Shown in pieces: positions 19,520 through 28,894 of a DNA stretch of 64,000 nt. The notes under the pieces were generated by a model. The model saw only the letters and a list, made by a program, of their open reading frames with translations, was not told the origin of the DNA and did no database searches. The stretch covers positions 186,001-250,000 of the forward strand of contig NZ_JAUSUJ010000003.1 in NCBI RefSeq assembly GCF_030813915.1, given 5' to 3'. This DNA comes from Rhodoplanes tepidamans. Lineage in GTDB: Bacteria; Pseudomonadota; Alphaproteobacteria; Rhizobiales; Xanthobacteraceae. The translations under genes were made by a program, and so were the position numbers. Each line of letters opens with the position of its first letter. The stretch's first letter is position 1.

Positions 19520-20557
19520 ATGGCGTTCAAGGAACTGGTGTTTTCCGGCGTCCAGCCGACCGGGAACCTGCATCTCGGCAACTATCTCGGCGCCATCGTC
19601 AACTTCGTGAAGCTGCAGTCGCGCTACGAGTGCATCTACTGCGTGGTCGACATGCACGCCATCACGGTGTGGCAGGAGCCGGCGGAGCTGCGGAAGAGCA
19701 TCCGCGAGGTCGCCGCCGCCTTCATCGCCGCCGGCATCGACCCCAAGGCCCACATCGTGTTCAACCAGAGCCAGGTACCGGAGCACGCCGAGCTCGCCTG
19801 GGTGTTCAACTGCGTCGCCCGGCTCGGCTGGATGAACCGGATGACCCAGTTCAAGGAGAAGGCCGGCAAGGACCGCGAGAACGCCTCGCTCGGCCTCTAT
19901 GCCTATCCGAGCCTGATGGCGGCCGACATCCTCGTCTATCGCGCCACCCACGTGCCGATCGGCGAGGACCAGAAGCAGCACCTCGAGCTGACCCGCGACA
20001 TCGCCCAGAAGTTCAACAACGACTTCAAGGCGCAGATCGAGACGGCGGGCTTCGCCGACGGGCTGTTCTTCCCGATGGCCGAGCCGGTGATCACCGGTCC
20101 GGCGACCCGGGTGATGAGCCTGCGCGACGGCACCAAGAAGATGTCGAAGTCGGATCCTTCGGACTACTCGCGCATCAATCTCGCCGACGACGCCGACACC
20201 ATCGCCCAGAAGATCAAGAAGGCGAAGACCGACCCGGAGCCGCTGCCGAGCGAGGAGAAGGGCCTGGAGGGCCGTCCGGAGGCCGACAATCTGGTCGGCA
20301 TCTACGCGGCGCTCGCCGGCAGCACGCCCGCGCAGGTGCTGTCCGAGTACGGCGGCGGCCAGTTCTCCACCTTCAAGGGCGCGCTCATCGACCTCGCGGT
20401 GGACAAGCTCGGCCCGGTCGGCGCCGAGATGAAGCGGCTGACCAGCGACGTCACCTATATCGACGGGATTCTCGCCGACGGCAGCGCACGGGCCCGCGCG
20501 CTCGCCTCCGAGACGATGCGGCACGTCAAGCAGATCGTCGGCTTCGTCGGGCCGTAG
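19520..20557 (+). CDS. trpS: Tryptophan-tRNA ligase
   Basis: Class I aminoacyl-tRNA synthetase charging tRNA-Trp, 345 aa. The HIGH-type motif is HLGN in [16 protein letters not shown] (about residues 10-25), and the KMSKS loop is KKMSKSD at about 206-212. VVDMHAIT and the [20 protein letters not shown] segment ([11 protein letters not shown]) are TrpS signatures. ATG 19520 is preceded by GGAGGAGTG, a strong ribosome binding site. It lies 89 bp after murJ and converges on the chemoreceptor gene. Confidence 0.96.
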   Translation: MAFKELVFSGVQPTGNLHLGNYLGAIVNFVKLQSRYECIYCVVDMHAITVWQEPAELRKSIREVAAAFIAAGIDPKAHIVFNQSQVPEHAELAWVFNCVARLGWMNRMTQFKEKAGKDRENASLGLYAYPSLMAADILVYRATHVPIGEDQKQHLELTRDIAQKFNNDFKAQIETAGFADGLFFPMAEPVITGPATRVMSLRDGTKKMSKSDPSDYSRINLADDADTIAQKIKKAKTDPEPLPSEEKGLEGRPEADNLVGIYAALAGSTPAQVLSEYGGGQFSTFKGALIDLAVDKLGPVGAEMKRLTSDVTYIDGILADGSARARALASETMRHVKQIVGFVGP

Positions 20558-20626
20558 GCACCGGCTGCCTGTCTGCCCGCCCCGGACCGACAGGCCGCGA
20601 AACCGGCAGGTGACCTTGGACGCCGA

Positions 20627-20648
20627 TGGCCGGGGATACCCCCGGCCA
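20627..20648. terminator. Hairpin between convergent trpS and chemoreceptor gene
   Basis: TGGCCGGGG and CCCCGGCCA form a perfect 9 bp stem with a 4-nt loop in the 128 bp gap between two convergent genes. There is no U-run on either strand, so if it terminates, it may need Rho. Confidence 0.5.
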
Positions 20649-20685
20649 CGACGCGAGGCACGATCGGCGGCCGGCGCCGTCGGAC

Positions 20686-22365
20686 CTACGCAGCTCTCAC
20701 GGTGGCGAGGAAGGCGGCAACCTCCGTTCGCAACCGCTCACTGTCCCGCGCGAGCTGGCCCGCCGACGCCAGAACCTGATTCGAGGCGGCGCCCGTCTCC
20801 TCGGCGCCGCGACTCACCTCGGTGATGGTCGATGCCACCTGCGTCGTTCCCGTCGCGGCGTTCTGGACGTTGCGGGCGATTTCACCGGTCGCGGCGCCTT
20901 GCTCCTCGACCGCGGCGGCGATCACCGTGGCGATCTCGGCGATCTGACCGATGGTGCCGCCGATCTCCTTGATGGCGACGACCGACTCTTGCGTCGCCGA
21001 TTGCATCTCGGCGATCTGGGACGAAATCTCGCCCGTCGCCTTCCCGGTCTGGGCGGCGAGCGCCTTGACCTCCTGGGCGACGACGGCGAACCCCTTGCCG
21101 GCTTCTCCGGCGCGCGCGGCCTCGATCGTGGCGTTCAGCGCCAGGAGATTGGTCTGTTCGGCGATCGCCGTGATCAGCTTGACCACGTCGCCGATCCGGG
21201 CTGCGGCCTGCGAGAGCTCATGGACACGGCCATCGGTCCGTTCCGCTCGGCGAACCGCTTCGCCGGCGATGCGGCTGGACTGCTGGACCTGACGGCTGAT
21301 CTCGCCGACCGACGAGGTCATCTCGTCGGTCGCGGCAGCGACCGCCTGGACGTTGGCCGAGGCCTCTTCGGCGGCCGAACTCACCCGTGCCGACATCTGC
21401 TGGGTCGTATCGGCCGTCCGGGTGAGCGTCGTCGCCGTCGCCTCGAGTTCCGTCGCGGCCGACGACACGGTCCCGATGATCCCGCCCACCGCCTCCTCGA
21501 ATTGGTCCGCGAGCCTCTGCATATCGATGCGGCGCCGAGCGGCCGCCCGTGTTTCGCTCGCCTTCTGCTCCGCCTCGAGCCGCTCCCGGTCGATGGCATT
21601 GGTCTTGAAGACCTGGACAGCCTCGGCCATGTCGCCGATCTCGTCGCGACGCCCCACGCCCGGGACGGCGACGTCGAGATTGCCGGTCGCCAGCGCCTTC
21701 ATCGCGGTCGTCATGCTCGACAACGGACGGGTGATCGAGCGAGCGACCAGCCCGGACACGACCACCGTCGCGAGCAGCAGAAGCCCCGCGACCGTCAGCG
21801 ACAGCCTGGCGGCGGACCAGGTCTGCGCCTCCAGGTCGTCGATATAGACGCCGGTCACCACCATCCAGTTCCACGGCATGTATCCGGTCGCGAAGGACAG
21901 CTTCGGCTGCGGCTTCTCCGCACCGGGTTTGGGCCATTGATACTCGACGAATCCGCTCCCGCTCCGCCGTACGGCTGCCGTCAACGCCGGGGTCAGCGGC
22001 TTCCCGGTCGCATCCTTCTGGTCGGAGAGGTCTTGTCCGATCAGCTCCGGCCTGATCGGATGCATCAACATCCGGTTCTGCAAATCGGCGATCCAGAAGT
22101 ATTCGGAGCCGTCGTACCGAAGCGTGGAAATCCGTGCCTTGGCGGCCTTTTGGGCGTCTTCGTTCGTGATCTGGCCCCGCTGCGCCGTCGCGTGCTCCTC
22201 CTTGATGATCGACATGGCGAGTTCGGCGAGATGGCGCAGCTCGTTCTCCTTCTGTCGTTTCAGACCATCGGCGAGCTGCTGGGTTCCGACGCAAGTTATC
22301 CCAAGCAACCCAAGAAATCCGAGGACGATCAGCACGTAGATTTTACGGCTTATGTTCAGTCTCAT
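20686..22365 (-). CDS. Methyl-accepting chemotaxis protein with a periplasmic Cache domain
   Basis: Transmembrane chemoreceptor, 559 aa, feeding CheA/CheW signalling. Domain order: N-terminal helix ([19 protein letters not shown], about 10-28); a single Cache_2-type sensor (about 35-185, with [15 protein letters not shown] and [16 protein letters not shown] signatures); a second membrane helix (about 188-210); HAMP (about 212-265; [20 protein letters not shown], 20 residues); and a signalling domain whose hairpin tip reads [20 protein letters not shown] (20 residues) followed by [15 protein letters not shown]. Cache_2 receptors commonly sense small organic acids, but the ligand here is unknown. 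No che genes are nearby. A terminator-like hairpin separates it from trpS. Confidence 0.95.
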   Translation of the reverse strand: MRLNISRKIYVLIVLGFLGLLGITCVGTQQLADGLKRQKENELRHLAELAMSIIKEEHATAQRGQITNEDAQKAAKARISTLRYDGSEYFWIADLQNRMLMHPIRPELIGQDLSDQKDATGKPLTPALTAAVRRSGSGFVEYQWPKPGAEKPQPKLSFATGYMPWNWMVVTGVYIDDLEAQTWSAARLSLTVAGLLLLATVVVSGLVARSITRPLSSMTTAMKALATGNLDVAVPGVGRRDEIGDMAEAVQVFKTNAIDRERLEAEQKASETRAAARRRIDMQRLADQFEEAVGGIIGTVSSAATELEATATTLTRTADTTQQMSARVSSAAEEASANVQAVAAATDEMTSSVGEISRQVQQSSRIAGEAVRRAERTDGRVHELSQAAARIGDVVKLITAIAEQTNLLALNATIEAARAGEAGKGFAVVAQEVKALAAQTGKATGEISSQIAEMQSATQESVVAIKEIGGTIGQIAEIATVIAAAVEEQGAATGEIARNVQNAATGTTQVASTITEVSRGAEETGAASNQVLASAGQLARDSERLRTEVAAFLATVRAA

Positions 22366-22693
22366 TACAGCAGAAATCCTTAGCTAAACTTATAGCTGCA
22401 AGCACGAAAGGTGCCCACAACCAGAACTGCATGCGGCATCATAATACTGCACGCCCTTTCCTTAACGAGGCGTCTCGAATTCATGACACAGAGGTGTAAG
22501 TCGCACGAGACGACTGGAGCGCGGGGCGCACGACATCTTTTCCGGAACCGCACGAGATACCGGGGTCCCGGGCTCGCGCCCGACGGCGCGCGCGGGGCGA
22601 CCCGTATCGTCGCGCCGCCTTGCCCGGGCCGGCCCTGCCGTGCCAGATTCGCGTCCGGAGATGGGCGGCGCCGGGACGCCGCCGGGACGAGCC
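22366..22693. other. Divergent control region, chemoreceptor/USP
   Basis: About 330 bp between divergent genes. The half next to the chemoreceptor (22380-22500) is notably AT-richer than the surroundings, as expected for promoters, with TATAGCT and CATAATACTGC stretches. No clear operator or small gene is visible. The half next to the universal stress gene is GC-rich. Confidence 0.4.
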
Positions 22694-23188
22694 ATGAGCC
22701 GGAAGCGCCGCAGCTACGAGGCCGGGCACAGGCCCAAGTTCCTCGTGGTCATCGACGAGACGCCGGAATGCGACCGCGCGGTCTATTTCGCCGCCCGGCG
22801 CGCCGGCCGTACCGGTGCCGGGGTGATCATGCTGCGGGTCATCCCGACCGCCGACCGGGCGCCGCAGTGGCTCGGCGTCGCCGGCATCATGCAGGCCGAG
22901 CAGCACGAGGAGGCGGAGGCCATGCTGGCCCGCTTCGCGGCGCGCGCCAACGGCATCGCCGGCATCACGCCCGACCGGGTGATCCGCGAGGGCGATCCGA
23001 CCGCCGAGATCACCCGGCTGATCGACGAGGACGAGGACATCGCCGTGCTGGTGCTGGCGGCCGGCGACGAGAAGGAAGGCCCCGGACCGCTCGTCACCGG
23101 CCTGACCAAGTCGGCCGGCTCGTTCCCGATCCCGATGGCGATCGTGCCCGGCCACCTCAGCGACGACGATCTCGACGCCATGACCTGA
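22694..23188 (+). CDS. Universal stress protein family
   Basis: UspA-fold cytosolic protein of 164 aa. After a short basic leader the first strand is KFLVVIDETPECDRAVYFAA (20 residues), the usual beta1-alpha1 with a conserved Asp; VIREGDPTAEITRLIDED and IAVLVLAAGDEKEG follow, and the last strand is PIPMAIVPGHLSD. The glycine-rich ATP loop of classical Usp proteins (GxxGx9GS) is only loosely matched by GDEKEGPGPLVTGLTKSAGS, so nucleotide binding is uncertain. ATG 22694 gives the normal N-terminus; an upstream start at 22640 adds a Pro/Gly-rich leader. It precedes nfuA in the same direction by 171 bp. Confidence 0.85.
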   Translation: MSRKRRSYEAGHRPKFLVVIDETPECDRAVYFAARRAGRTGAGVIMLRVIPTADRAPQWLGVAGIMQAEQHEEAEAMLARFAARANGIAGITPDRVIREGDPTAEITRLIDEDEDIAVLVLAAGDEKEGPGPLVTGLTKSAGSFPIPMAIVPGHLSDDDLDAMT

Positions 23189-23359
23189 GGCCGCCGGGGC
23201 ACCCGGCAGCACCCGACGAGGGCCCCGGCTGGGGCGGGCGCGGCCGGCGGGGCGACGGCGGACCGCGCCGGTGCTACGGTTGACGCCCGTCCCGTGAAGG
23301 GACATCTGTGGACCATGGACCACCCGCCGCGGCCTTGAACCGCGACCCGGAGAGGCACG

Positions 23360-23914
23360 ATGTTCATCCAGACCGAATCGACCCCGAATCCCGCCACCCT
23401 GAAGTTCCTGCCCGGCCGCACCGTGCTGGACTACGGCACGCTCGAGTTCCGCAGCAAGGACGAGGCCGACGCCTCGCCGCTCGCGCAGCGCCTGTTCGAC
23501 GTGCCGGGCGTCGCCGCCGTGTTCTTCGGCTCCGACTTCATCGCCGTCACCAAGACCGACACCGACTGGCAGCACATCAAGCCGGGCGTCCTGGGCGTGA
23601 TCATGGAGCACTTCATGACCGACCAGCCGGTGATGCTCGACAGCGCCGGCGGCAAGGCGGACGACGAGTTCTACGACGAGAAGGACGCCGAGACGGTCGA
23701 GCTGATCAAGGACCTGATCGAGACCCGGGTGCGCCCGGCGGTCGCCAACGACGGCGGCGACATCACGTTCCGCGGCTTCGAGAACGGCATCGTCTATCTC
23801 GCCATGAAGGGCGCCTGCTCGGGCTGCCCCTCCTCCACGGCGACGCTGCGCCACGGCATCCAGAACCTGCTCCGCCACTTCGTCCCGGAGGTCGAGGAGG
23901 TCCGCCCGGTGTGA
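23360..23914 (+). CDS. NFU-type Fe-S cluster carrier (NifU family)
   Basis: Iron-sulfur scaffold/carrier protein, 184 aa, with the Nfu N-terminal domain (MFIQTESTPNPATLKFLPG, 1-19; VPGVAAVFFGSDFIAVTK) followed by a NifU C-terminal domain containing the cluster-binding Cys153-x-x-Cys156 in KGACSGCPSS. This N+C arrangement is that of eukaryotic/alphaproteobacterial NFU1, which passes [4Fe-4S] clusters to recipient enzymes. GGAGAGGC precedes the ATG. A strong intrinsic terminator follows the stop at 23942. Confidence 0.93.
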   Translation: MFIQTESTPNPATLKFLPGRTVLDYGTLEFRSKDEADASPLAQRLFDVPGVAAVFFGSDFIAVTKTDTDWQHIKPGVLGVIMEHFMTDQPVMLDSAGGKADDEFYDEKDAETVELIKDLIETRVRPAVANDGGDITFRGFENGIVYLAMKGACSGCPSSTATLRHGIQNLLRHFVPEVEEVRPV

Positions 23915-23941
23915 GCCGGACGGCCATCGCCGCGCGTTCGA

Positions 23942-23972
23942 GAGCGGGCTCCGGCGGGCCCGCTCTTTTTTT
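23942..23972 (+). terminator. Intrinsic terminator after the NFU gene
   Basis: GAGCGGGC (23942-23949) pairs with GCCCGCTC (23958-23965), an 8 bp GC-rich stem with an 8-nt loop, followed by seven T residues. It is a textbook rho-independent terminator for the plus-strand NFU transcript. The last T abuts the stop codon of the opposing hicA remnant. Confidence 0.88.
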
Positions 23973-24203
23973 CAGAGCAGCGCCGTGAACTCCTCCACGC
24001 TCAGTCCGGCTTGTCGGATGACGGCGCGCATCGTTCCCGGCTTGAGGTCTCGGCCGGCATGGACCGGCACCGTCACGGTCCGGGTCGTCCGGCATGACCA
24101 GGACGTGATGACTGCCGACCACCCGGTCGACGACGAAGCCGCCGCGCACCGAGGCCTTCACGACCCGCTGTCCGGTCGCGGTCGGCAATCGGCCGGGGGT
24201 CAT
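23972..24203 (-). pseudogene. hicA: hicA toxin, frameshifted
   Basis: A HicA-type mRNA interferase reading frame interrupted by a one-base insertion. It starts at ATG 24203 (MTPGRLPTATGQRVVKASVR) and continues with the HicA core FVVDRVVGSHHVLVMPDDP, including the catalytic-type histidine in GSHH. The frame is then lost near position 24085, and the remainder TVTVPVHAGRDLKPGTMRA (then IIRQ-like VIRQAGLSVEEFTALL) continues in the next frame to a stop at 23972-23974. The total span of 232 bp is three-n-plus-one, consistent with a single insertion. The toxin is likely inactive unless the base is a sequencing error. Confidence 0.8.
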
Positions 24204-24204
24204 A

Positions 24205-24432
24205 TCAGGCCGCCACGGTCACCCGCCTGATCTTCGGGTCTGCGTCGTCGGGGATCGTCAGGCCCTTGTCCCGACGATAGGCCAGGATCGCGCGGATCGC
24301 CTCCCCGGCATTGGCGAGCGCCTCGTCCTCGGTATCGCCTTCGGTGACCACCTCGGGCAGGGCCGGGACCGCTACGGTGAACCCGCCGTCCGGCTGCGGC
24401 TCGAGCACGACGGAGAAGCTGAAATCGGCCAC
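24205..24432 (-). CDS. hicB: HicB-type antitoxin
   Basis: HicB-family antitoxin domain, 75 aa (MADFSFSVVLEPQPDGGFTV at the start, then VPALPEVVTEGDTEDEALAN, the typical HicB partial RNase H-like fold, and ILAYRRDKGLTIPDD at the C-terminus). It lacks a separate DNA-binding domain. The GTG start at 24432 is supported by AGGAGG 8 bases upstream. Its stop is one base from the hicA start, so the order is antitoxin then toxin, translationally coupled. With hicA broken, it may be a relic that still can neutralise related toxins. Confidence 0.85.
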   Translation of the reverse strand: MADFSFSVVLEPQPDGGFTVAVPALPEVVTEGDTEDEALANAGEAIRAILAYRRDKGLTIPDDADPKIRRVTVAA

Positions 24433-24613
24433 GGGGCGCCTCCTGGGCTGCGCGCGGCATGGTAGCCGCAACGGGACCGATGAAAAAGCGGAGGCCGGGC
24501 CCGGACGCATCCCGTCCCCTCGTCCCTGCGTCACCGGTTTTGCTTGCACGGTCCGGCCCGGGACGGCACGCTGCCTGAAAATTCATCGCAGAGTCCTCCG
24601 GAGCCGTTCCGTC

Positions 24614-25297
24614 GTGCGTGTTCTCGCCATCGATACCGCCCTCGCGGCCTGCTCCGCGGCGGTCTTCGACCTCGATTACGGGGGGGTGCTGGCGCACGAA
24701 TCGCAGCCGATGGAGCGCGGCCACGCCGAGGCGCTGATGCCGATGATCGCCCGCGTGATGAGCGAGGCGGACCTGGAGTTCACCGATCTCGACCGCATCG
24801 CCGTCACGCTCGGGCCGGGCAGCTTCACCGGGCTGCGCGTCGGGGTCGCGGCGGCGCGCGGCATCGCGCTGGCCGCCAGCAAGCCGGTGGTCGGGCTGAC
24901 CACGCTCGCCTGCTTCGCCGCCCCGCACGTGGCGAGCGACGACCGCACGCCACTGCTCGCCGTCATCGACGCCCGCCACGAGCAGGTCTACATGCAGCTC
25001 GTCGGCGAAGGCGGCCGCGCCGTCATCGCGCCGCGCATCGCCAGCCTGCGCGAGGCGGCGCGCGTCGCCACCGCGGCCCCGACCCGCATCGTCGGCTCGG
25101 CCGCGAGCCTGGTGCACGCCGCCTGGATGACCGGCGCGCAGCCGCCGCTGTGCGTCGACACCACCCCGGCCCCCGACATCGACTGGGTGGCGCGGCTCGG
25201 CGCCGTCGCGGCCGACACCATGGCCTCGCCCAAGCCGCTCTACCTGCGCGCCCCCGACGCCCGGCCGCAGGACGCCGCCCGGGTGGCGCGCCGATGA
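24614..25297 (+). CDS. tsaB: tRNA threonylcarbamoyladenosine biosynthesis protein TsaB
   Basis: TsaB, the non-catalytic ASKHA-fold partner of TsaD, needed for t6A37 modification of ANN-decoding tRNAs. The 227-residue protein begins VRVLAIDTALAACSAAVF and has GHAEALMPMIARVM, DRIAVTLGPGSFTGLRVGVA (20 residues) and GIALAASKPVVGLTTL, all TsaB landmarks. GTG 24614 is the start next to the first beta strand; no ATG is available nearby in frame. It overlaps rimI by 4 bp (ATGA), the common tsaB-rimI arrangement. Confidence 0.94.
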   Translation: MRVLAIDTALAACSAAVFDLDYGGVLAHESQPMERGHAEALMPMIARVMSEADLEFTDLDRIAVTLGPGSFTGLRVGVAAARGIALAASKPVVGLTTLACFAAPHVASDDRTPLLAVIDARHEQVYMQLVGEGGRAVIAPRIASLREAARVATAAPTRIVGSAASLVHAAWMTGAQPPLCVDTTPAPDIDWVARLGAVAADTMASPKPLYLRAPDARPQDAARVARR

Positions 25298-25779
25298 TCG
25301 AGCTGGTGCGCCGCTGGTGGAAAGGCGGCGACGCCCGCCTCGGCGAGGCGGAACCGGCCGACGCGGCGGCGCTCGCCGCCTTGCACGCCGCCTCGTTCCG
25401 CCGCGGCTGGAGCGAGGAGGAGTTCGAGCGCCTGCTCGCCGAGCGCAACGTCGTCGCCGACATGGCCGTGATGGGCGAGGAGGCGGCCGGGTTCGTCATG
25501 TCGCGCAAGGCCGTCGACGAGGCGGAGATCCTGTCGGTCGCGGTGGCGCCGGCGCGGCGCAACCGCGGCGTCGCCTCGCGCCTGCTCGCCGTGCATCTCG
25601 GCCGGCTGGCGAGCACCGGGGTCGAGCGGGTGTTCCTGGAGGTCGACAGGGACAACGTGCCGGCCCGCCGCCTCTACGATTCGGCCGGCTTCAGGGAGGT
25701 CGGCCAGCGCCCGGGCTACTACGACCGGGGGGGCGGCCCGGCCGCCGTCGCCCTGGTGCTCCGGCGCGATCTCGCCTGA
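25294..25779 (+). CDS. rimI: Ribosomal-protein-alanine N-acetyltransferase RimI-like
   Basis: GNAT acetyltransferase, 161 aa, expected to acetylate the N-terminus of ribosomal protein S18. The acetyl-CoA pyrophosphate loop is ARRNRGVASRLL (about 88-99), preceded by the strand AEILSVAVAP and followed by VFLEVDRDNVPARRLYDSAGF (in part EVDRDNVPARRLYDSAGF), typical for RimI. It overlaps the tsaB stop and lies 29 bp before the Fur-family gene. Specificity is inferred from the tsaB neighbourhood. Confidence 0.9.
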   Translation: MIELVRRWWKGGDARLGEAEPADAAALAALHAASFRRGWSEEEFERLLAERNVVADMAVMGEEAAGFVMSRKAVDEAEILSVAVAPARRNRGVASRLLAVHLGRLASTGVERVFLEVDRDNVPARRLYDSAGFREVGQRPGYYDRGGGPAAVALVLRRDLA

Positions 25780-25808
25780 CGAGACGGGTACCGTCTTGAC
25801 GCCGCTCG

Positions 25809-26306
25809 ATGGACGATGCATCCGGCGGCTCCTATGATCCGGCCGCCCGGCAGGATCGAACGGCGGAGCGACGGGTGAGCGAGCAGGTCGTGACCAACAT
25901 CGAGGCGATGTGCGTCTCCAAGGGGATGCGGATGACCGAGCAGCGACGGGTGATCGCCCGCGTTCTCGCCCGCTCCGACGACCATCCGGACGTCGAGGAG
26001 CTCTACCGCCGCTGCGCGCTGGTCGATCCGCACATCTCGATCTCGACCGTCTACCGCACCGTCAAGCTGTTCGAGGATGCCGGCATCATCGAGCGGCACG
26101 ATTTCCGCGAAGGGCGCGCCCGCTACGAGCAGATCCGCGAGAGCCACCACGACCACCTGGTGAATCTCCGCACCGGCGAGGTGATCGAGTTCCAGTCGGA
26201 GGAGATCGAGCAGCTGCAGCGCGAGGTGGCGCGCCGGCTCGGCTACCGGCTGATCGACCACCGCCTCGAGCTCTACGCGGTGCCGCTGGACGACACGGGG
26301 TCCTGA
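25809..26306 (+). CDS. Fur-family metalloregulator, Mur-like
   Basis: Fur-superfamily transcription factor, 165 aa. The DNA-binding domain includes GMRMTEQRRVIARVLARSDD (20 residues) and the recognition region HISISTVYRTVKLFEDAGII (20 residues); the metal site includes HHDH at 113-116 and His97 in ERHDF. The CxxC pairs that hold structural zinc in many Fur proteins are absent (HLVNLRTGEVIEF follows), which is typical of the rhizobial manganese-responsive Mur. It is therefore more likely a Mn (or Mn/Fe) regulator than a classical Fur or a haem-responsive Irr. A GTG near residue 23 is an alternative start. Its stop overlaps the plsC start. Confidence 0.85.
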   Translation: MDDASGGSYDPAARQDRTAERRVSEQVVTNIEAMCVSKGMRMTEQRRVIARVLARSDDHPDVEELYRRCALVDPHISISTVYRTVKLFEDAGIIERHDFREGRARYEQIRESHHDHLVNLRTGEVIEFQSEEIEQLQREVARRLGYRLIDHRLELYAVPLDDTGS

Positions 26307-27094
26307 TGCTCCGCCTGGCCGTCACCGGGGCGGGATTCGCGCTGGCGACGGCGGCGCTGCTGCCGGTCCAGTGGGTCTCGGTGCGCTTCACCTGGCCGCT
26401 GCGGCGGCTGGTGCCGACCCTGTTCCACCGCATCGTCTGCCTGCTGTTCGGCGTGAGGGTGCGGGAGGTCGGCCGGCCGGCGGCGCAGCGGCCGCTGCTG
26501 ATCGTCTCGAACCACGTCTCCTGGCTCGACATCGCGGTGATCACGTCGCGCCTGCCGGTGGTGTTCGTCGCCAAGTCCGAGATCGCCGCCTGGCCGCTGT
26601 TCGGCCTGTTCGCCAAGCTCCAGCGCTCCGTCTTCGTCGACCGCGCGCGGCGGCAGAAGACCCGCGAGGTCAATGCCGAGATCGCCGAGCGGCTGGCCGG
26701 CGGCGACCCCGTCGTGCTGTTCGGCGAGGGCACGTCGAGCGACGGCAACCGGGTGCTGCCGTTCCGCTCCGCCCTGATCGGCGCCGCCGGCGACGCCCTC
26801 GCCGAGGGCGGCGCGGTGACGATCCAGCCGCTGTCGATCGCCTATACGGGCTTCCAGGGCATTCCGATGGGCCGCCAGCACCGGCCGGTGGCCGCGTGGT
26901 ACGGCGCCGCCGACCTCGTGCCCCACCTCCTCCATCTCGGCCGTCACGGCGGCATCGACGTGACGCTGACCTGGGGCGCCCCGGTGCGGCTCGGCACCGC
27001 CGCCGAGCGCAAGGCGGTCGCCCGAAGCCTCGAAACGAGCGTCCGCCGCCTCACCGCCGAGGCCCTGCGGGGCCGCGCCGGCGCCCGGCGGTGA
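26306..27094 (+). CDS. 1-acyl-sn-glycerol-3-phosphate acyltransferase (PlsC family)
   Basis: Membrane-associated acyltransferase, 262 aa, of the PlsC/LPLAT family making phosphatidic acid or acylating a related lipid. An N-terminal hydrophobic helix (LAVTGAGFALATAALLPVQW, 20 residues) precedes the catalytic NHVSWLD (NHx4D, about residues 70-76) and the glycerophosphate-binding FGEGTSSDGN (about 143-152; EGT motif). The C-terminal tail is basic. The family also contains ornithine-lipid acyltransferase OlsA, which cannot be excluded in this clade. The start ATG overlaps the regulator's TGA by one base. Confidence 0.88.
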   Translation: MLRLAVTGAGFALATAALLPVQWVSVRFTWPLRRLVPTLFHRIVCLLFGVRVREVGRPAAQRPLLIVSNHVSWLDIAVITSRLPVVFVAKSEIAAWPLFGLFAKLQRSVFVDRARRQKTREVNAEIAERLAGGDPVVLFGEGTSSDGNRVLPFRSALIGAAGDALAEGGAVTIQPLSIAYTGFQGIPMGRQHRPVAAWYGAADLVPHLLHLGRHGGIDVTLTWGAPVRLGTAAERKAVARSLETSVRRLTAEALRGRAGARR

Positions 27095-27453
27095 CGGCCA
27101 AGGTCACACGAATCCTGGAGATTTCTCGGATTCTCGGGCCCGGCCGAGCAGCCGGCATTCCATTTCGGGCCAAAACCCGCTAGACCGGGGTCGAAGCACA
27201 CGAGCGCCGCGGGCCTGCGATCGAGGGTGACGCGTTCCGCCGTCCTGACCGGACGGACCGGTCGGAATCGATCCGCGGCGGATCGGGCGCCAAATCCCGC
27301 CGGCGCCAAATCCCGCCGGGGCGATGGCGTCGCGGCGATCGTGCACTACATGGAGGTCACGCATCGTGACCACGCCCGGGACGGCTGCAATGGCAGCGGC
27401 CACGGGCGGAACCAGGACGAGGACGGCCGCCGGCCGGGAGAAGACGTAGAAGC
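27095..27453. other. Intergenic region upstream of miaB with a 16-bp tandem duplication
   Basis: About 360 bp without a credible gene. It contains a perfect tandem duplication of GGCGCCAAATCCCGCC (27286-27301 and 27302-27317) and GC-rich palindromic segments around 27250-27290. A ribosome binding site for miaB is weak. The promoter of the miaB-phoH-ybeY-corC-lnt run should be here. Confidence 0.5.
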
Positions 27454-28887
27454 ATGTCGAGCGTGACCCGCGGCCCGCGCAAGCTCTACGTGAAATCGTA
27501 CGGCTGCCAGATGAACGTCTACGATTCCCAGCGCATGGCCGACGTGCTGGCGCGCGAGGGCTATGTCGAGACGTCGACCCCGGACGACGCCGACGTGCTG
27601 GTGCTCAACACCTGCCACATCCGCGAGAAGGCGGCCGAGAAGGTCTATTCCGAGCTCGGCCGGCTGCGCGTCCTCAAGCAGGACGCCGCCCGCGACGGCC
27701 GCAGGCTCACCGTGGCGGTGGCCGGGTGCGTCGCCCAGGCCGAGGGCGAGGAGATCATCCGCCGCGCCCCCGTGGTCGATCTCGTGGTCGGCCCGCAGAG
27801 CTACCACCGCCTGCCGGACCTGGTCGCCCGCGCCGCCGAGACCGGCCGGGTCGTCGACACCGAGTTCCCGGCCGAGGACAAGTTCGACCACCTCGCCGCC
27901 CCGAGCGCCGCGGCGACCCGGTCGCGCGGCGCCGCCGCCTTCGTCACCGTGCAGGAGGGCTGCGACAAGTTCTGCAGCTTCTGCGTGGTCCCCTACACAC
28001 GCGGCGCCGAGTTCTCCCGCCCGGTCGCCAAGATCCTGGCCGAGGTCGAGGGCCTGGTCGCCGCCGGGGTGAAGGAAATCCGGCTGATCGGCCAGAACGT
28101 CAACGCCTGGCACGGCGACGGCCCGGACGGCCGCGCCTGGTCGCTCGCCCGCCTGCTGCACCGGCTCGCCGAGGTGCCGGGCGTCGCCCGGCTGCGCTAC
28201 ACGACGAGCCACCCGCGCGACATGGACGACGCCCTGATCGCCGCCCATCGCGACCTGCCCGCCCTGATGCCGCAGCTCCACTTGCCGGTGCAGTCGGGCT
28301 CGGACCGCGTGCTCGACGCCATGAACCGCCGGCACGACCGCGCCGAGTACCTGCGCGTGATCGAGCGGCTCAAGACGGCGCGGCCCGACATCGCCCTGTC
28401 GTCCGACTTCATCGTCGGCTTCCCGGGCGAGACCGAGGCGGAGTTCCGCGACACCCTCGCCCTCGTCGACGAGGTCGGCTTCGCCTCGGCCTACTCGTTC
28501 AAGTACTCGCCTCGTCCCGGCACTCCGGCGGCCGACAGCGACGACCAGGTGAGCGAGGCCGAGAAGGCCGACCGCCTCGCCCGGCTGCAGGCCCGCATCG
28601 ACCACCACGCGGCCGCCTTCAACGCCGCGACGGTCGGGCGCACCGCCGCGGTGCTGTTCGAGAATCCGGGCCGCCACGACGGCCAGATGACGGGCAAGTC
28701 GCCGTGGATGCAGGCCGTGCAGGTGATGGCGCCGCCCTCGGTGAAGGGCGAGATCCACACCGTGCGGATCACCGGCACCGGCACCAACAGCCTGTACGGC
28801 GCGCTGGTGTCGCCGCTCCGGCACGACGTGCACGGCGGGCGGGACGCACCGGACGCGGCCATGCGCGTCGCCAGCGGAGGCCACTGA
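27454..28887 (+). CDS. miaB: tRNA-2-methylthio-N6-dimethylallyladenosine synthase MiaB
   Basis: Radical-SAM methylthiotransferase modifying i6A37 to ms2i6A37 in tRNAs. In 477 residues the N-terminal MTTase domain holds three cysteines (YGCQMN near 17, NTCHIREKA near 51, and AGCVAQAEG near 90) for the auxiliary cluster; the radical-SAM CxxxCxxC is CDKFCSFC near residue 170; the C-terminal TRAM domain ends with the [12 protein letters not shown] segment. CDKFC distinguishes MiaB from RimO. It opens a five-gene run and is followed by phoH after 7 bp. Confidence 0.96.
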   Translation: MSSVTRGPRKLYVKSYGCQMNVYDSQRMADVLAREGYVETSTPDDADVLVLNTCHIREKAAEKVYSELGRLRVLKQDAARDGRRLTVAVAGCVAQAEGEEIIRRAPVVDLVVGPQSYHRLPDLVARAAETGRVVDTEFPAEDKFDHLAAPSAAATRSRGAAAFVTVQEGCDKFCSFCVVPYTRGAEFSRPVAKILAEVEGLVAAGVKEIRLIGQNVNAWHGDGPDGRAWSLARLLHRLAEVPGVARLRYTTSHPRDMDDALIAAHRDLPALMPQLHLPVQSGSDRVLDAMNRRHDRAEYLRVIERLKTARPDIALSSDFIVGFPGETEAEFRDTLALVDEVGFASAYSFKYSPRPGTPAADSDDQVSEAEKADRLARLQARIDHHAAAFNAATVGRTAAVLFENPGRHDGQMTGKSPWMQAVQVMAPPSVKGEIHTVRITGTGTNSLYGALVSPLRHDVHGGRDAPDAAMRVASGGH

Positions 28888-28894
28888 ACCCGCC

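Noticed and set aside
25809-26306. Irr (haem-responsive Fur homologue) as the identity of the regulator
   Set aside because: No haem regulatory motif (Cys-Pro) is present and the sequence after HHDH fits Mur better.
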